Made by a program: the position numbers and the translations under genes. Of a stretch of 64,000 nt of DNA, positions 1-12,279 are shown one piece after another (within the stretch, counting starts at the first letter, position 1; the number at the start of each line of letters is the position of its first letter). This DNA is from Cryptomeria japonica (Eukaryota; Streptophyta; Pinopsida; Cupressales; Cupressaceae), in NCBI RefSeq assembly GCF_030272615.1, contig NC_081411.1, forward strand, positions 837,116,136 to 837,180,135, in the 5' to 3' direction. The notes beneath the pieces are model-generated. The model was given only the letters and a program-made list of their open reading frames with translations, was not told the origin of the DNA and did no database searches.

Positions 1-3000
1 CTTGCAGTAATGCCAACTACATGTGCAATATCTGGTCTGCTATGTACTACATAATGCAACTTACCAATCATTGATCAGTATTCCTTCTCATCAACCAATG
101 TAGAGTCATCCTCTTTGAATAGTTTACAACTGGTCACCATCAATGTACCAATTGGTTTGCTATCTTCCATGCCAAAGGTCTTCAACACCTCTTTGACATA
201 TTTGGACTGAGTGATAAAGATTCCATCCTTCATCAGTTGAATTTGTACTCCAATGAAGAACTTAATCTCCCCTATGAGTGACATCTCAAACTCTTCCTTC
301 ATCTCATCAGCAAACTCATGACTCATCTTTTCATCACCACCAAAGATAATGTCATCAACAAATACCTCATAGATCAGGATCTAATCTCCTTCAGATTTCA
401 AGTAGATATTGCTATCTTCACTTGTTCTCTCAAATCCAATCTTCACAAGATGGGAATGTAGGCACTCATACCATGCCCTAGGAGCTTGCTTTAGACCATA
501 TAAGGCTTTATGTAGCCTACATACCATGTCACTGTCTTCAGATAGGGAAAAACCATCTGGTTGCTCAATATACAGCTCCTCTTCAAGTACGCCATTTAGG
601 AATGCAGATTTTACATCCATTTGATATACTTTGAAGCCTTTAAAAGTTGCATATGCAAGAAGCATACGAACTCCTTCCAATTTGGCTACATGAGCAAAGG
701 TTTCTCCATAGTCTTCTCCTTCTTCTTGAGTGTATCCTTTGCACACCAATCTGGCTTTATTCCTAATCACTATGCCATCCTCATTCAACTTGCTTTTGAA
801 CACCCATTTGGTGCCAATGAAATTTTTATGCTCTGGTCTAGGTACCAAAGTCCATGTACCATTTTTCTCTATCTGGTTAAGTTCCTCTTCCATTGCCTTG
901 ATCTAGTCTTTATCTTTATGAGCCTCTTTGATTGATTTAGGCTCAAATTTAGAGATCATACATGAGTTTTCTCTGATCTTTCTTCTTGTAAGGATTCCTG
1001 CATCCTTATCTCCTATGATCTGCTTAGGATCATGATTCAGCTTGACATATCGAGGAATGGTCTTGACTAGTTCTTCTTGCTTTTCCTCTTCATCCTCATC
1101 TTCATCAATATCGGCATTCACCGGTTTAGGAACACTGTTACTGGTACTTGGTTGACTAACAACTAGTTCCTAGAAGGTTGCAACTAGTTCATTTACAGCT
1201 TACTCACTACTGGTTTCCTTAGTTTTCTTAGAGGATTCATCAACTCTTACATTGATAATTTCCATAATTCTCTGAGTCCTATTGTTGTAGCACTTGAGAG
1301 CTTTACTCTTGGTGGAATATCCTAGGAATATTCCCTCATCGCATTTAGCTTCAAATTTTCCCTGATGTTCACTCCTCTTGATGTAACATTTGCTACCAAA
1401 TACCCTAAAGTAGCTAACCATAGGTGTCTTACCAGTCCAATACTCATAAGGTGTTTTGTCCTTACCTTTCTTGATGAGTACCCGGTTCATTGTGTAGACT
1501 ACAGTGCTCACCGCTTCTCTCCAAAAAGTGTGAGCTACCTTTCCTTGAATCAACATGGTTCTAGCTACTTCAACCACAGTCCAGTTATTCCTCTCTACTA
1601 GGCCATTCGGTTGTGGAGTTTGGGGGGGCAGATAGTTGTCTCTTGATGCCAAATTCTTCACATTACTTGTTGAATTCACCGGAAGTGAATTCCCCTTCTT
1701 GATCAGTTCTGAGACACTTGATCCTTTTACCACTTTCCTTCTCCACTAATGCTCTGAAAGCTTTGAACTTCACAAAGGCTTTAGACTTGTCTTTCAAGAA
1801 TGTGACCCACATCATTCTTGAGCAGTCATCAATGAGAATCATGAAGTACCTATCACCTTGCACACTTCTAGTTTTCATAGGACCACACAAATCAGTATGC
1901 ACAAGATCCAACAAGTTGTCAGCAGTGAAAGATTTACCTTTAAAGGTTGAGGAAGACATTTTCCCCAATTGACACTCTCTACACAAGGTATTATCCAGTT
2001 TTCTTAGCACCGGTAACCCTCTAATTGCCTTGATCTTACTAGCCTTCACAATGTTATCAAAGTTTACATGGCAGAGTTTCCTATGCCATATCCAGCTATC
2101 ATCAAACTTAGCCATAAGACATGTACTTATATTTGCATTCAGATGAAATAGGTTACCTTTGGTCTGCATGCCGGTGGCCACCAATTCACCATCTTTTCCT
2201 TTGATTTTGCAAACTCCATTCTTGAATTCCAGAGTGAGGCCACTATCATTCAGCTAGGCAACACTCAGAAGGTTGTGTCTGAGACCATCAACCCAGTACA
2301 CATTGTCAGCACTACTCTTTCCATTCAGAGAGATGGAACCTCTACCTTTGACCATGCATGGTGCATCATTTCCAAAGCGAACCACACCACCATCATACTC
2401 CTCCAATGATAGAAACTTGCTCCGGTCACCAGTCATATGGTGAGAACAACCACTATCAATGATCCACTCATTGGAATTATCAAACCAAGAGACAAGAGCA
2501 TACTTGTCTAAAACATCTTCTTTGACAACAACAAACACATTATCTTCATTTTCTTCATCCTCTGATTCTTCATCTATGACACCTTCATCAATTGCCACAA
2601 AACAGTTTCTCTAGTTTCCTCCTTTGAATTTCTTGAACCTTTCCAGTTTGTCCTTGATATCGCCATTAGGATAGTTTATAGCAATATGTCCTATCCGATT
2701 ACAAGAAAAGCATTTCAAAGGTAGCTTACCTTTGTATTTACCAGTTCCTTTAGGAAGCTTCCTGGCACGTAGAGCTTCAAATTCCATCACAAACTCCTCA
2801 TCATCCATTACTCTACTTTGTCTTGGTTCACCACTAGTGCTTGCTTCTTTTCCTTTCCTAGATGGTACAGTAGAAGCTCTGAAAGCTGATTCAGTCTTTT
2901 GAACACTGCCATCAAAAATATTTAGCTCGTAGGCTATCAACTTTGCTATGGTGGAGTCCAAGGATACCTTAGTCTTGTCTATTGATCTCAGCTCTTGAAT

Positions 3001-3487
3001 AGCAACAACTCGTATTGCATAGATGGGCAATAGGGATCTCAGGACTTTGCTTACCACAGTGGAGTCTTCTATTTTACCACCTGCACTCTTAATTTCTCCA
3101 ACAACTGTTTTGATTCTTATTCCATACTACTGAATGGTCTCACCTTCAACTATCCACATATCTTCAAACTTCCCTCTCAGGCTTTCTTCCTTAGCCTATT
3201 TTACATGTTCATTATTTTCAAGAGCATCCCATACCTCTTTGGGATTTACCTTGTCCTAAACATCAATAAACTCAATTTCAGATGGACTACTAATGAGAGC
3301 TTCCATGACTTGCCCATTTTCTTGTATCTCTCTTTTGGTCATCGGTGAGAGTATCGGTAGGGACAACATAGACATTCTCAACATAACTCCAGAGTTGAGC
3401 ACCCATGCTTCTGATGAATATCTTCATCCTATCTTTCCATATGCCAAAATTTTCCCTATTAAACTTTGGACCTTCCCTCTTCATCAT
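1..3487 (-). pseudogene. Ty1/copia gag-pol polyprotein relic, 3' truncated by window
   Basis: The product would be the capsid-protease-integrase-RT polyprotein. In translation order I see: a gag N-terminus at 3487-3290 (KFNRENFGIWKDRM, the copia gag type); a zinc knuckle near 2725-2680 (CFSCNRIGHIAINY, last Cys replaced by Tyr); protease WIIDSGCSHHMTG near 2460; a GAG-pre-integrase block (WHRKLCHVNF) and integrase Asp motifs (HTDLCGP, LRTDQEGEF) at 2184-1700; the integrase Glu region (PNGLVERNN) near 1600; then RT with WVFKSKLNEDG, MDVKSAFLNG, ALYGLKQAPRAWY and FVDDIIFGG at 880-310. The catalytic DD pair is kept. RNase H is cut off by the window edge. Frame changes near 1690 and between 3057 and 3290, plus stops (for example between 326 and 381), break the gene. 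The start is the ATG 58 nt downstream of the PBS. Confidence 0.92.
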
Positions 3488-3544
3488 TTGTCTAGGATCT
3501 TTACCTCAAGCGGTTAAGCTTATAACATAGAGGACCTGGAGGAT

Positions 3545-3556
3545 GCTTTGATACCA
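3545..3556 (-). other. Primer binding site of copia-1 (tRNA-iMet type)
   Basis: The minus strand reads TGGTATCAAAGC, one base different from the usual plant copia PBS TGGTATCAGAGC, two bases inside the LTR end. It fixes the direction of the element and the inner LTR edge. Confidence 0.85.
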
Positions 3557-3558
3557 AT

Positions 3559-5103
3559 TGATAACTCAATGATGAACGAATAGTACCAAACCGATACTGA
3601 GACAGGGGGGTGAATTAGTACAAACAAAATACAGACCTAAACCAGTTCTATAGCAATTCCTCCAAATGACTGGAAAATAGTGACACCGGTTTGAAACAAA
3701 GTGCAATCGGTAAAACTCAGAACAACTAAAACAATCATAAACCAGTTACTCAGTGAGTTTTCCACTCAACTCAAAACTGCACTACCATTTCACCCTTATG
3801 CATGAATAGGTAATCTATCATCATATCTTCACAATAGCTAGTTCAACATGTTTTATTGACAGACATAAAACATAGAACCATCATATGCTTAACAAGCAAT
3901 AACAAAGCATCACAAGATAAAAGCATCAAATATGACACACATATTTTTCACATGGAAACCCAACTAGTAAAAACCACAGTGGGGATGAATACCCACAAGC
4001 TTGTTGTTGAACTCTTTGGAAGTCTGCTCTATTAGAAGCCTTGTCCAGTTAAAGACATTACAAAAGGTTCTACTAGGAACCAATCTTGTTAGAGACCACC
4101 CGGTTAAGGGATGGCTACAATAGCTGGTTAAGGGTTAAACCCTATTAAGGGTACCTTGTTAGAGGATTTCAAGAACTCAATAGCTAAAGGATTTCCAAAG
4201 CTCTCTAGCTTTCTAAATCTCAATAACTTTGAGTTACCCTATTAAGGGATTTACAGCAAGCCGGTAAAGGCTACCCTGTTAGGGGATTTTCCAACTATAG
4301 AGGTGGTTAGAGATCAATGGGTATTACAATGATCTAGTAACAACACTCAATGCCAATGCAGATCCGCTTAAGCTCCTCTTCACCTTCTGCACTTACACTC
4401 AGCAGGTATCACTTCTCTCCTCTAGTCTAGCAAGGATCTCGTATCCCTTTTCTTGGATACTGACACATGGTTTTTGCCAACAACCTCTGAAAGAATCACA
4501 ACATCGACCTTATAGGACAATAGACAGGTTAGTAGCATAAACCCTAAACCCTAGACCTATTAGGTTAAGGAGTTCAAACAGTTCAATCCTGATTGTTGAT
4601 CATACTGTATTAAATGCAGCAGATCTTGAATAAATCTCAAGACATTCTCCATCATTCATTATCCACCGATTTCATGGCAGCTGATAATCCATCACGCATT
4701 TTCACCATTTACAAACTTCACACATTCCTGAGGTAGATAGGGAGAGTCTTCTTCATGCAAGATCCTTCACGCGCTGACGTGGCAACATGATCTATTCTTT
4801 GTTATACTATTTACTCATTACACAAAGATCACCGGTTGAGCCATATAGGCTTGAAGCACTTCAATTGGAAACCCTGAAGTTGAGACTACCAACCGGTAGT
4901 CATACAACACTTCCATGTGTTGGTTCCCATAACTATATTTCAATTCACCTTGAATAAGCACACCGCTTCACTTTGGCACAAATGTTGGTTCATAGTGTTA
5001 TACTAGTTCTGACATATGCTAGTTCATACCTCTTCAACATATTGACATCAATGACAACATACAATGTCATTATGTCCACATACTGGTTCACATAATGCCA
5101 ACA
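3559..5103 (-). repeat. 5' LTR of copia-1
   Basis: The minus strand starts TGTTGGCATTATGTG at 5103 and ends GAGTTATCA at 3559, next to the PBS. The start resembles that of element D (TGTTGGCATTCTG). Inside, near 3960-4010, is the conserved copia R/U5-type block (CCCCAC, GTGGTTTTT, TTGGGTTTCCA in sense). Between 4030 and 4300 lies a degenerate array with core CCCTTAAC..GGTAAC. An alternative outer edge would be 5158 (TGTTAGTGC), but the shared TGTTGGCATT start favours 5103. Confidence 0.75.
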
Positions 5104-5834
5104 TAAATTTGACAGACCAAATGCATGACATTATCTGGTCAATTGCATAGCACTAACAGCTCAATTACGTGACAAAATGCAAACAACAAAAAAGATTAGA
5201 AAAATACAAGAAAACTAAACCTGATCAGGAACTTGCGAAACCAATTGTGAAGCCCTAGCCAAATCTCTCATCATCCATTCAATATTGATTAGAGCATATT
5301 TAACTGTATAAGAAAGAACTAGGCTATTATATCTGTCTAAGGCCAGTTGTTCTTCCGAATCCTATATCAATTTTTTTGCCTGGAGAACTTTTTGATATCG
5401 TTTGGCTTCTCTCCTTTGTTGTTTTGTCCTTCTTGCACCTGAAATCTTGAACTGAACTTTTCTTCCCATAAACAGTGTTAATCAAATTATGAAATAAAAA
5501 GCAATTTGATCTCGGATTAACCAATTTTAAGATAGAATTAAATAGAACAGATAACAGACGGAAGAAAAAATTAAACAACAAAGCTTCCTGCGAATGCGTG
5601 ATCCCAAAAGGGCGATTGTGTGATCTAGACAAGGCAATCATGTGACCCTGTCTGAACAAATGCATGACCCTGAAGGGTCGAATGCATGATCCTATCTATG
5701 CGATTGCATGATGATGTAAGCTTGAATGGGTGACCGAAAATATTTTCTCAAAATTCGTGCAACCTACAAAAAATGAATAATCCGCACAATCTGCAAAAAT
5801 CACACAGAGCACAGAAAAAATTAAATTGTTTTTA
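5104..5834 (-). other. Leader (5' untranslated region) of element G
   Basis: No coding region is supportable. At 5585-5712 a short word with core ATGCATGACCCT / GCGATTGTGTGATC (plus-strand reading) recurs about six times at roughly 20-25 nt spacing. Word arrays of the same style occur in the leaders of B and E. Confidence 0.55.
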
Positions 5835-5853
5835 GTTCACGTCAGGTTCACCA
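5835..5853 (-). other. Primer binding site of element G
   Basis: The minus strand reads TGGTGAACCTGACGTGAAC, three bases inside the LTR end. Nearly the same 19-mer follows the 5' LTRs of C and, in decayed form, B. I could not name the matching tRNA from memory. Confidence 0.65.
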
Positions 5854-5856
5854 AAA

Positions 5857-7103
5857 TGTGGGATGAAAAATTCATCTTCTATTAACAAAGTAATCAATTA
5901 GAAACAATGGAAATCGTGAATCCCTATCCTAATCAGAATTTAACAAACATTACAATGGAATAACACAATTAAGAAATAGGAATTATAAATCAAATCAATA
6001 AAAACTCCCTATTCTGTGACTGCATAGAACTTCCATTGCTCTTCTCTTCTTCATGGTATGATGGCTCTCAGATATTGCGCTAGTAACCTACAAGTGACAC
6101 AAAGATTCAAAGTTCATGATTCTTGAAAATGGAGATTGGATGCTCAATTTATAAAAAATTGAAGAGGATTGATTGAAAGGTGGAATAGATTGATCAAGAG
6201 GTGTGAACTCAGGTGAGCTCAAATGAAAATTGATAGTTGAACTACTTATTGGAGGAGTGAAACTCAATAGATTGAATAGATTAATTGAGTCAATTGATTG
6301 AGAAAAAGCTGACTGAAGGAAGAAAAAGAATGATTGGTGGAAATAAAGAAGATGATAGAGAGAGCTTAATTTAGAAAAAGCTAACTGAAAGATGGAAATA
6401 GAAGTTGAAGAGATAAATGATTTAATTAATTAATTGATTTAATTAATTAATTTAGCATGTGCTTGCATTTAGACTTAGATTTTTAATTTAATCTTTGCAC
6501 GAGATATTATTCAAATAATTGAATTTATTTTAATTCAATTTAGTATTTGAATATATTTAGAACTTGACTTTGATTTTCAATTTGGTTTTTGAAATCATGC
6601 ACATGTAATTGAATTTGGAAGAATTAGAAGAAATAAGAAATAAGAAATTAAATGAAATTAGAATTTGAAGAACTAGAAGAATCAATTAGTTAATTAAATA
6701 ATTTAAAGACACTATTTAATTATTTAGAAATGGAATTTAATTAAATAATAAAGATTATTTAATTTTAAGGATTAAATAATAATTAATTAAATAATAAATA
6801 TTTAATTAATATTTAGAAGAGGGTTGAATGATTAGATGATTAGAGATAGAAATTGAATAATTAGTAACTTATTTAAATAATAAAGATTATTTAAATTGGG
6901 GAATTAATCATAATTATTTAATTAATATTAGCAAATGATTAAAATGATTAAAGAATAGGAAAATAGAATAATTAATAAGATGATGAGGAAATATGAAATT
7001 AGAAGAAATAGGTTAATTAAATTAATTAAATAATAAAGATTATTTAATCAATTAGAGGAATAATTAGTACATGATCAATGAGACATTTTTAAAGGTGTCT
7101 ACA
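5857..7103 (-). repeat. 5' LTR of element G
   Basis: On the plus strand it runs from TGTGGGATG to GGTGTCTACA, so in sense it begins TGTAGACACC. Length is about 1247 bp. The upstream part in sense (about 6400-7070) is extremely AT-rich, with repeated pairs such as TTATTTAAT / ATTAAATAA that can form hairpins. A TATA-like box (TATAAAT in sense) lies at 6147-6153. The second LTR is not in the window. Confidence 0.75.
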
Positions 7104-7128
7104 ATCCATACTCAACATAGAAGATCAA

Positions 7129-9138
7129 TTGATTCCTAGTCCTCAGCCTATCACTGCACCTTTTGTGACTCAACGTCCACTGTCACCACCTTCAATGGCC
7201 TACTTTAACCAAGACACCACACCACTAGGAACCGAACCAGGGGGTATACATGACCTACCTAGGAACCCAGATAAATTTTGTAAAAAAAATTACTATTTAG
7301 GGGGACTAACGGCTGATGAACATATTGAAGCATTCAAAGATGCGGCCGTTCGTAATCATATTGAATACCAAGATGTAGTATGTAGACTCTTCCCATATTC
7401 ACCTAGGGAGAATGAATACAATTGGTACTTAACCTTACCTACAAACTCTATCATAGGCTGGGACGTCTTGGAGAAGGCCTTTATTGATCAACTCCAAGTG
7501 TACGTAGACCCTGGGACACTATTCCACCAGTTCACTTCTCTTAAGAAATCGCCAAATGAGCCATTAACGACTTTTAATACTAGCTTCCAAAGGGAATTCA
7601 AGAGGCTACAAGCTCCTTACTAAGTAGCGCCTAATGTAGGCATCGACTCATATCTAAGAGCTATCGACCCTTGGACTGCTATGTTTATTAATAAAAGTGT
7701 TCCTCAAGATCAAAGGGACACCTTGGAAAAATTCTTTGCACTAGAAATTAGCATGAACCATGAGTTGAATCAAACCCCAAGAGGGATCAGATATAATCTA
7801 CCTATAAGGGTGAATCAAGGAAACTACAATCAACTCCCAGGTATAGCCTCATCTCTACCTGTAGGTTCCCCCATGATGAACCTTGTGCCAATCTATGCAC
7901 CCCAACCTCAGGCAAATCAACAGTTTTCTGCTCAAGCTTTAACTTGGCATAATAGTACCAATACCACCCCCACTCAAACACAATATGTTAGTCAAGCGCA
8001 AGGGGGAAGTCAACAATTTGGTAATACTAACTTAGCAAACCAACCTCCAACCATGGTGCCTAAGAGTCAAGGATCTCATATATCTACTGAAGTAGAAGCC
8101 TTAAAGAAAATGATCTCACAGGTTACTTCAGACTTGAGCCAGCTAAAAATGAATCCTCTAGGAGGGTATAATCAATCCCAACCATATAATAATCAGTGAA
8201 ACTACAATAACCAGAACATAAATCAAAGGTATAACAACAAACCTTATAATAGGTAGTGGAATACAGGTCCGAATAATGGTGGGGTGAACCATGATCAACT
8301 TGACGCATGAGATAACCCAAACCACACACAAAGTGTTAAGCTTGCAGACATGAATTCGCTAACAAATTGGTGCAGGTTGCATGACACAGCTGCACATTCT
8401 GAGGTTAATTGTGCTTAGTTTGAGAAAATCATAAGAATTGCTCAAGCTGACTCTCAGCCAAAAGATTGTTCCAATGATGAACCCGATAAGGTTAATACTG
8501 CCATGCTGGTCAATACCTTCCTATACAAATAATTTTAGGCTAAGGCTGAAGGTGAACCATGTGTATGCAATGCTTAGGCCTTTCAGACTAGAAACAAATA
8601 CAATCTTAGGAGTCAAGGCAAAGCTCTATTAACGAAGCCACCTCCCCTGACGGGTGGGTTTGTACCTCCTGATGCGAATGCAAGCAACAATCCTCACCCT
8701 CCTCAAGATTTTCAAGGAGCACACCCTAGACAAGCTCAAGGGCAATATTATGTTTTGAAAGGATCGTTTGATGTTACTAAGGAGATGGAGAGGATTGCCA
8801 CCACTATGTCCTTGATGGAAGTATTGAGATATTGCCTTGAACAGAAGAGGGCTCTCCTTAGAAAGTTGGAATTGTTAGAGTCACAGAGCAATGAGGTTAA
8901 GATGGCTGACCTTAATGAAATCAACGCTAATGTCAATAGTGATGCAATAGAAAATACACCATTTTTATTGAGTTTGAGGATATGTGGAAAGAATTTACAC
9001 AATTGTTTGGTAGATTCAGGGGCTTCAAGAAACGTAATGCCCTACTCTATATGTCAGAAACTTAGACTTCAACCAGTACGTGCAAATAGTAAGGTGGTAC
9101 AACTAGACAAAACTGAGGTTAATGTAATAAAGAATTGA
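7129..9138 (+). pseudogene. Gypsy gag-protease relic of element F
   Basis: The capsid region at 7250-7620 shows the retrotransposon gag pattern (FKDAAVRNH, RLFPYSPRENEYNWYLTLP, FHQFTSLKKSPNEPLTTFNTSF). A Gln/Asn-rich linker follows (7700-8270). A Cys/His cluster near 8370-8410 (WCRLHDTAAHSEVNCA) stands where a zinc knuckle is expected. The protease at 8940-9130 has the canonical active site CLVDSGASRNVMPYS. All lie in one frame. In-frame stops occur at 7621-7623, 8197-8199, 8530-8532 and elsewhere, and a one-base shift occurs at about 9135. The ATG at 7129 is not certain, because the original upstream sequence was displaced by G. Confidence 0.85.
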
Positions 9139-9778
9139 AAGATGTATACATCCAATTAGGTGTTGATCCCCGAATATCTCATTATATTGACATTCAAGTA
9201 GCGGATATTCTAGAAGTATATGGGATGCTCCTTAGTAGGGATTGGTCAAAGACTTTGGGAGGATATTTCTTGACTTATTTTACATACTTGTGGATTCCAT
9301 GGAAGGGGGTAAGCAACCAGATCCGAAATGATAGTGAAACTAAGTTGAAAAGTTGGTAATGGATTATGGTGCTCCCAATGAGGTGGTGTTTGCTAAAGTG
9401 AGTCCAGGAGTTTATAGGGTCAATGAGATTCTCACTTTCTTTGCACCAGCTCCTCTCTAGTTATTTCGAGTAGATATGAACTCATATAAAAGGCGAGTCA
9501 AAGGTTTCGCTATAGTAGTACAACAAGGAATGTGTTTGTTGGGGGACACTATGAAGATAGAAGATTTGTTTCTTCCGAAATGGTGTCAGATACATCATGA
9601 GGAGCACTCAGATATTTCATGTATCCCATGTCAAAATGCAATTATGAAATTGATGAGTCTGGTTCCATATGAAGAAGATGATAATACCATCAATATGGAA
9701 TACGTTCAAGGTCTAAGTTGTGAAGGATTAGAGCTCCAAACAATAGATTCTATAAGTAAGACTACCCAACCTAAATAA
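9135..9778 (+). pseudogene. Protease C-terminal half and linker of element F pol
   Basis: The stretch KDVYIQLGVDPRISHYIDIQ followed by VADILEVYGMLLSRDWSKTL is the second half of a gypsy aspartic protease. It is in a different frame from the DSG half, so a frameshift separates the two. A further frame change precedes 9476-9778 (MNSYKRRVKGFAIV...), which has no domain I recognise and probably links PR to the RNase H-like segment. Confidence 0.7.
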
Positions 9779-9943
9779 TACAACTAGGAGATTCTTGCAA
9801 TTGAGATTGTCAAAAATGAGGAGGAAGGTATCCCTCTTGAGCAAGAGAACGACGAAACACAATCTCAACTTCAACCTCAATCAGAACAAATTGTTCTTAA
9901 CACTAATAAAGTGTTCATGCAACTAGAAATTGAATAATCTCAA

Positions 9944-10522
9944 TTGTCACAAGACTTCGAGTCAGAGAAGCAACAATCATCTTTGGAAGCTTATCTGATT
10001 ATTGATCCTAAGGTGAAAAATGTAAAGAGACCAAAAGATAAAATATGGTTTTTAAAGTTTAATGGGTCAAGATATAAGAAATGCAGTGGAGGAGGCATAG
10101 AGTTAACCAACCCAAAAGGGACAACCCTTTGAGCTTCTTACCAACTCCAATTCCCTTGTATTAATAGCATGACGGAGTACGAGGCCTTAGTTAGATGATT
10201 ACTTTTTGCTCATAAGAAGGGGGCAAAGTGTTTGAAGGTGCAAGGAGATTTTGAGCTGGTGGTTAAACAAGTGTGAAACCAATATGTGTGCCACAATAAA
10301 AGGTTAGCAGCATATCAAAATAGAGTGTGGGATCTGATTGAGGATTTTGATGCTTTCGACATTCAATTGGTACCTAGGAAAGTAAATGGAATACCTGATG
10401 CGCTGGCCATAGCTGCTAGTACATTAGAACCAGTAAGCCAATCCCCTTTGAAGAAGTTCTCCATGGAATTAATCTCTATACCTACTGTACCTGATAATAT
10501 CAAACACTTCCAAGTCTTCTAG
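9944..10522 (+). pseudogene. Extra RNase H-like domain upstream of RT in element F
   Basis: WFLKFNGSRYKKCSGGGIEL (about 10050-10110), TEYEALVR (10170-10195), VQGDFELVVKQV (10240-10275) and RKVNGIPDALA (10375-10410) reproduce the spacing of RNase HI motifs with acidic residues D-E-D-D. The first Asp is Asn here (FNGS where FDGS is expected), so the domain would be inactive even without the stops near 10130, 10196 and 10274. Dual RNase H domains are known in plant Tat-type gypsy elements. Here the extra copy precedes RT, and the usual connection RNase H follows RT. Confidence 0.75.
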
Positions 10523-10633
10523 GATGATTCCCACATTCTAGCCTTTCTTGCCAATTCAAGGGCTTTTGAAGAGAAAATTATTGATGAGGAAGATAAATCA
10601 GATGATCTTAATGTCAAAAGTAATGCTGAAATT

Positions 10634-12240
10634 TTGGATTTACCAACTAACGTTATTCCTAAAGGGATGGTCACCTTAGAGAGACTTTTTGATTCTGACC
10701 CTAGATTAAAGGAGAGACTAACAACGGATTCAGATACCAAAAAGTATGAGCCCCATAATTTTGGTCCAGAAGGACAAGAGAGTTTTGTCTATATTGGGAA
10801 GATTTGCACTCAAAATGAAAGAGAAAAATTGATACAAATATTGAGAGAGTTTATTGATGTAATAGCATGGGGGTATGAAGATTTAAAGACATTTGATACA
10901 ATGATTATCACCCACATGATCCCTCTAAAACCTAACATAAAGCCATTCCAGAAAAAGCAACGGTCGGTCAATTCACTAATAGAACCCTTGATTTTCAAGG
11001 AAGTACAAAAGTTACTCTCCGCCAAGATTTTTTTTTGGTACAATATTCTACTTGGGTTGCTAATTTGGTACCAGTATGAAAAAAGAATAAATAAATATTT
11101 CTTTGTGTGGACTTTCACAACCTCAACAAAGTCTTCAAGAAAGATAATTACCCGCTTCCTTCTTTGGATGAAGTACTACAAATAGTAAATGGTTCACAAA
11201 TGATGTCATTCTTAGATGGTTATTCAGGATATAACCAAGTATTGGTGAACTATGAGGATCATATGAAGATAGCGTTTACGATGAAGTAGGGAATGTATGC
11301 ATACAAAAGAATGCCATTTAGGTTGATTAATGTTGGGGCGACTTTCCAACGAGTGATGGATACAGCTTTTAAGGAACTGATTGAAAAATACATTATTATT
11401 TATATGGACGGCTTGATGATATTTTCCAAGGTTAGAGAAGGCCACCCAAACCACCTCCAAAAGGTATTGGAAAGATGTCAGAGATATGGGATTTCCCTTA
11501 ACCCCAAGGAATGTGTATTTGGAGTGCCTGAAGGAAAGCTACTTGGCCACGTAATCTCTGAGAAGGGGATATCTATAGACCCAGATCGGGTAGAAGTGTT
11601 ATTGAAGTTACAAATGCCCGGTAGTAAAAAGGAGATGAGATCTTTCTTTGGGAAGATCAAATTTGTCAGAAAGTTTATTACTGGGTTTGCAGAGATAGTC
11701 AAACCATTGAATGAAATGATGAAGAAGGATGCTAAGGTCGAATGGACAACTGAAGCAAAAGAGCCTTTTGCCCAGATTAAGAAATCCATTGCCGAAGCTC
11801 CCATGCTAACTAGCCCTGATTACACTCTATCATTTTACATATATTCTTTTTCTTCGCTACACTCAGGAGCAGCTGTTTTGATGTAGAGGCAAGTGGGAGA
11901 AGAGAAACCTATTGCATTTATGAGCTCTCCTTTCAAAAGTGTTGAGGTTAGATATTCTGCTCTTGAAAAATATGCATTTGCGTTGGTAAGAGCAGTCAAG
12001 AAATTGAGGCATTACATCCCAAGGAGTAAAATTTATGTAATTGTCCCTGATCAAGCGGTGAGGTCACTACTCATGCAGTCTGAGCTGAGAGAATGTCGAG
12101 GGAAATGGATGGCAATATTGCAAGAATTTGATTTAGAGATATATCCAATGAAGTTGGTCTGAGGCAAAGGATTGTCTCAGGCCATGGCAACTGAAATCCC
12201 TCAAATCCAATGCGAACACTATACATTAGAGTCATTCACT
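10634..12240 (+). pseudogene. Reverse transcriptase and RNase H of element F
   Basis: The RT approach is seen at 10780-11010 (GKICTQNEREKLIQILREFI, HMIPLKPNIKPFQKKQR). The fingers/palm follow at 11107-11500 after a frame change: MDFHNLNKVFKKDNYPLPS, SFLDGYSGYNQV, MPFRLINVGATFQRVMD. The catalytic box reads IIIYMDGLMIFSK, so the second Asp of YxDD is Gly. The connection and RNase H follow (LLGHVISEKGI, YSALEKYAFALVRAVKKLRH, LEIYPMKLV) to about 12160. Stops at 11287-11289, 11884-11886 and 12160-12162 and the YMDG change make it non-functional. The tail to 12240 is still recognisable (linker). Confidence 0.9.
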
Positions 12241-12279
12241 TAGGACCCCTGGTACATGGATTTGGTATTTATATTGTTG

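Larger units (their letters stand above)
1..5103 (-). mobile_element. Ty1/copia LTR retrotransposon copia-1, partial, with 5' LTR
   Basis: Reading on the minus strand, the order is LTR (5103 to 3559), a tRNA-iMet-type PBS, then gag, protease, integrase and reverse transcriptase running off the window at base 1. This PR-INT-RT order defines Ty1/copia. The 3' LTR lies outside the window, so the TSD cannot be checked. The bases next to the LTR tip (taaat, 5104-5108) are the candidate TSD. The element interrupts the leader of gypsy-like element G. At least two frameshifts and several stops show it is dead. Confidence 0.9.
5104..7103 (-). mobile_element. Gypsy-like LTR element G: 5' LTR, PBS and part of leader
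   Basis: The minus-strand 5' LTR (7103-5857) is followed by a PBS and about 730 nt of untranslated leader, then interrupted by copia-1 at 5103. The rest of G must lie left of the window. G was inserted into element F: F's gag begins 25 nt to the right of its outer LTR tip. The candidate TSD is atcca (7104-7108), with no partner copy visible. The LTR start TGTAGACACC is the same as in B and E. Confidence 0.75.

Noticed and set aside
5104-5158. Alternative outer edge of the copia-1 LTR at 5158 (TGTTAGTGC)
   Set aside because: The start TGTTGGCATT at 5103 is shared with D's LTR, so the 55 nt beyond is better read as leader of G.
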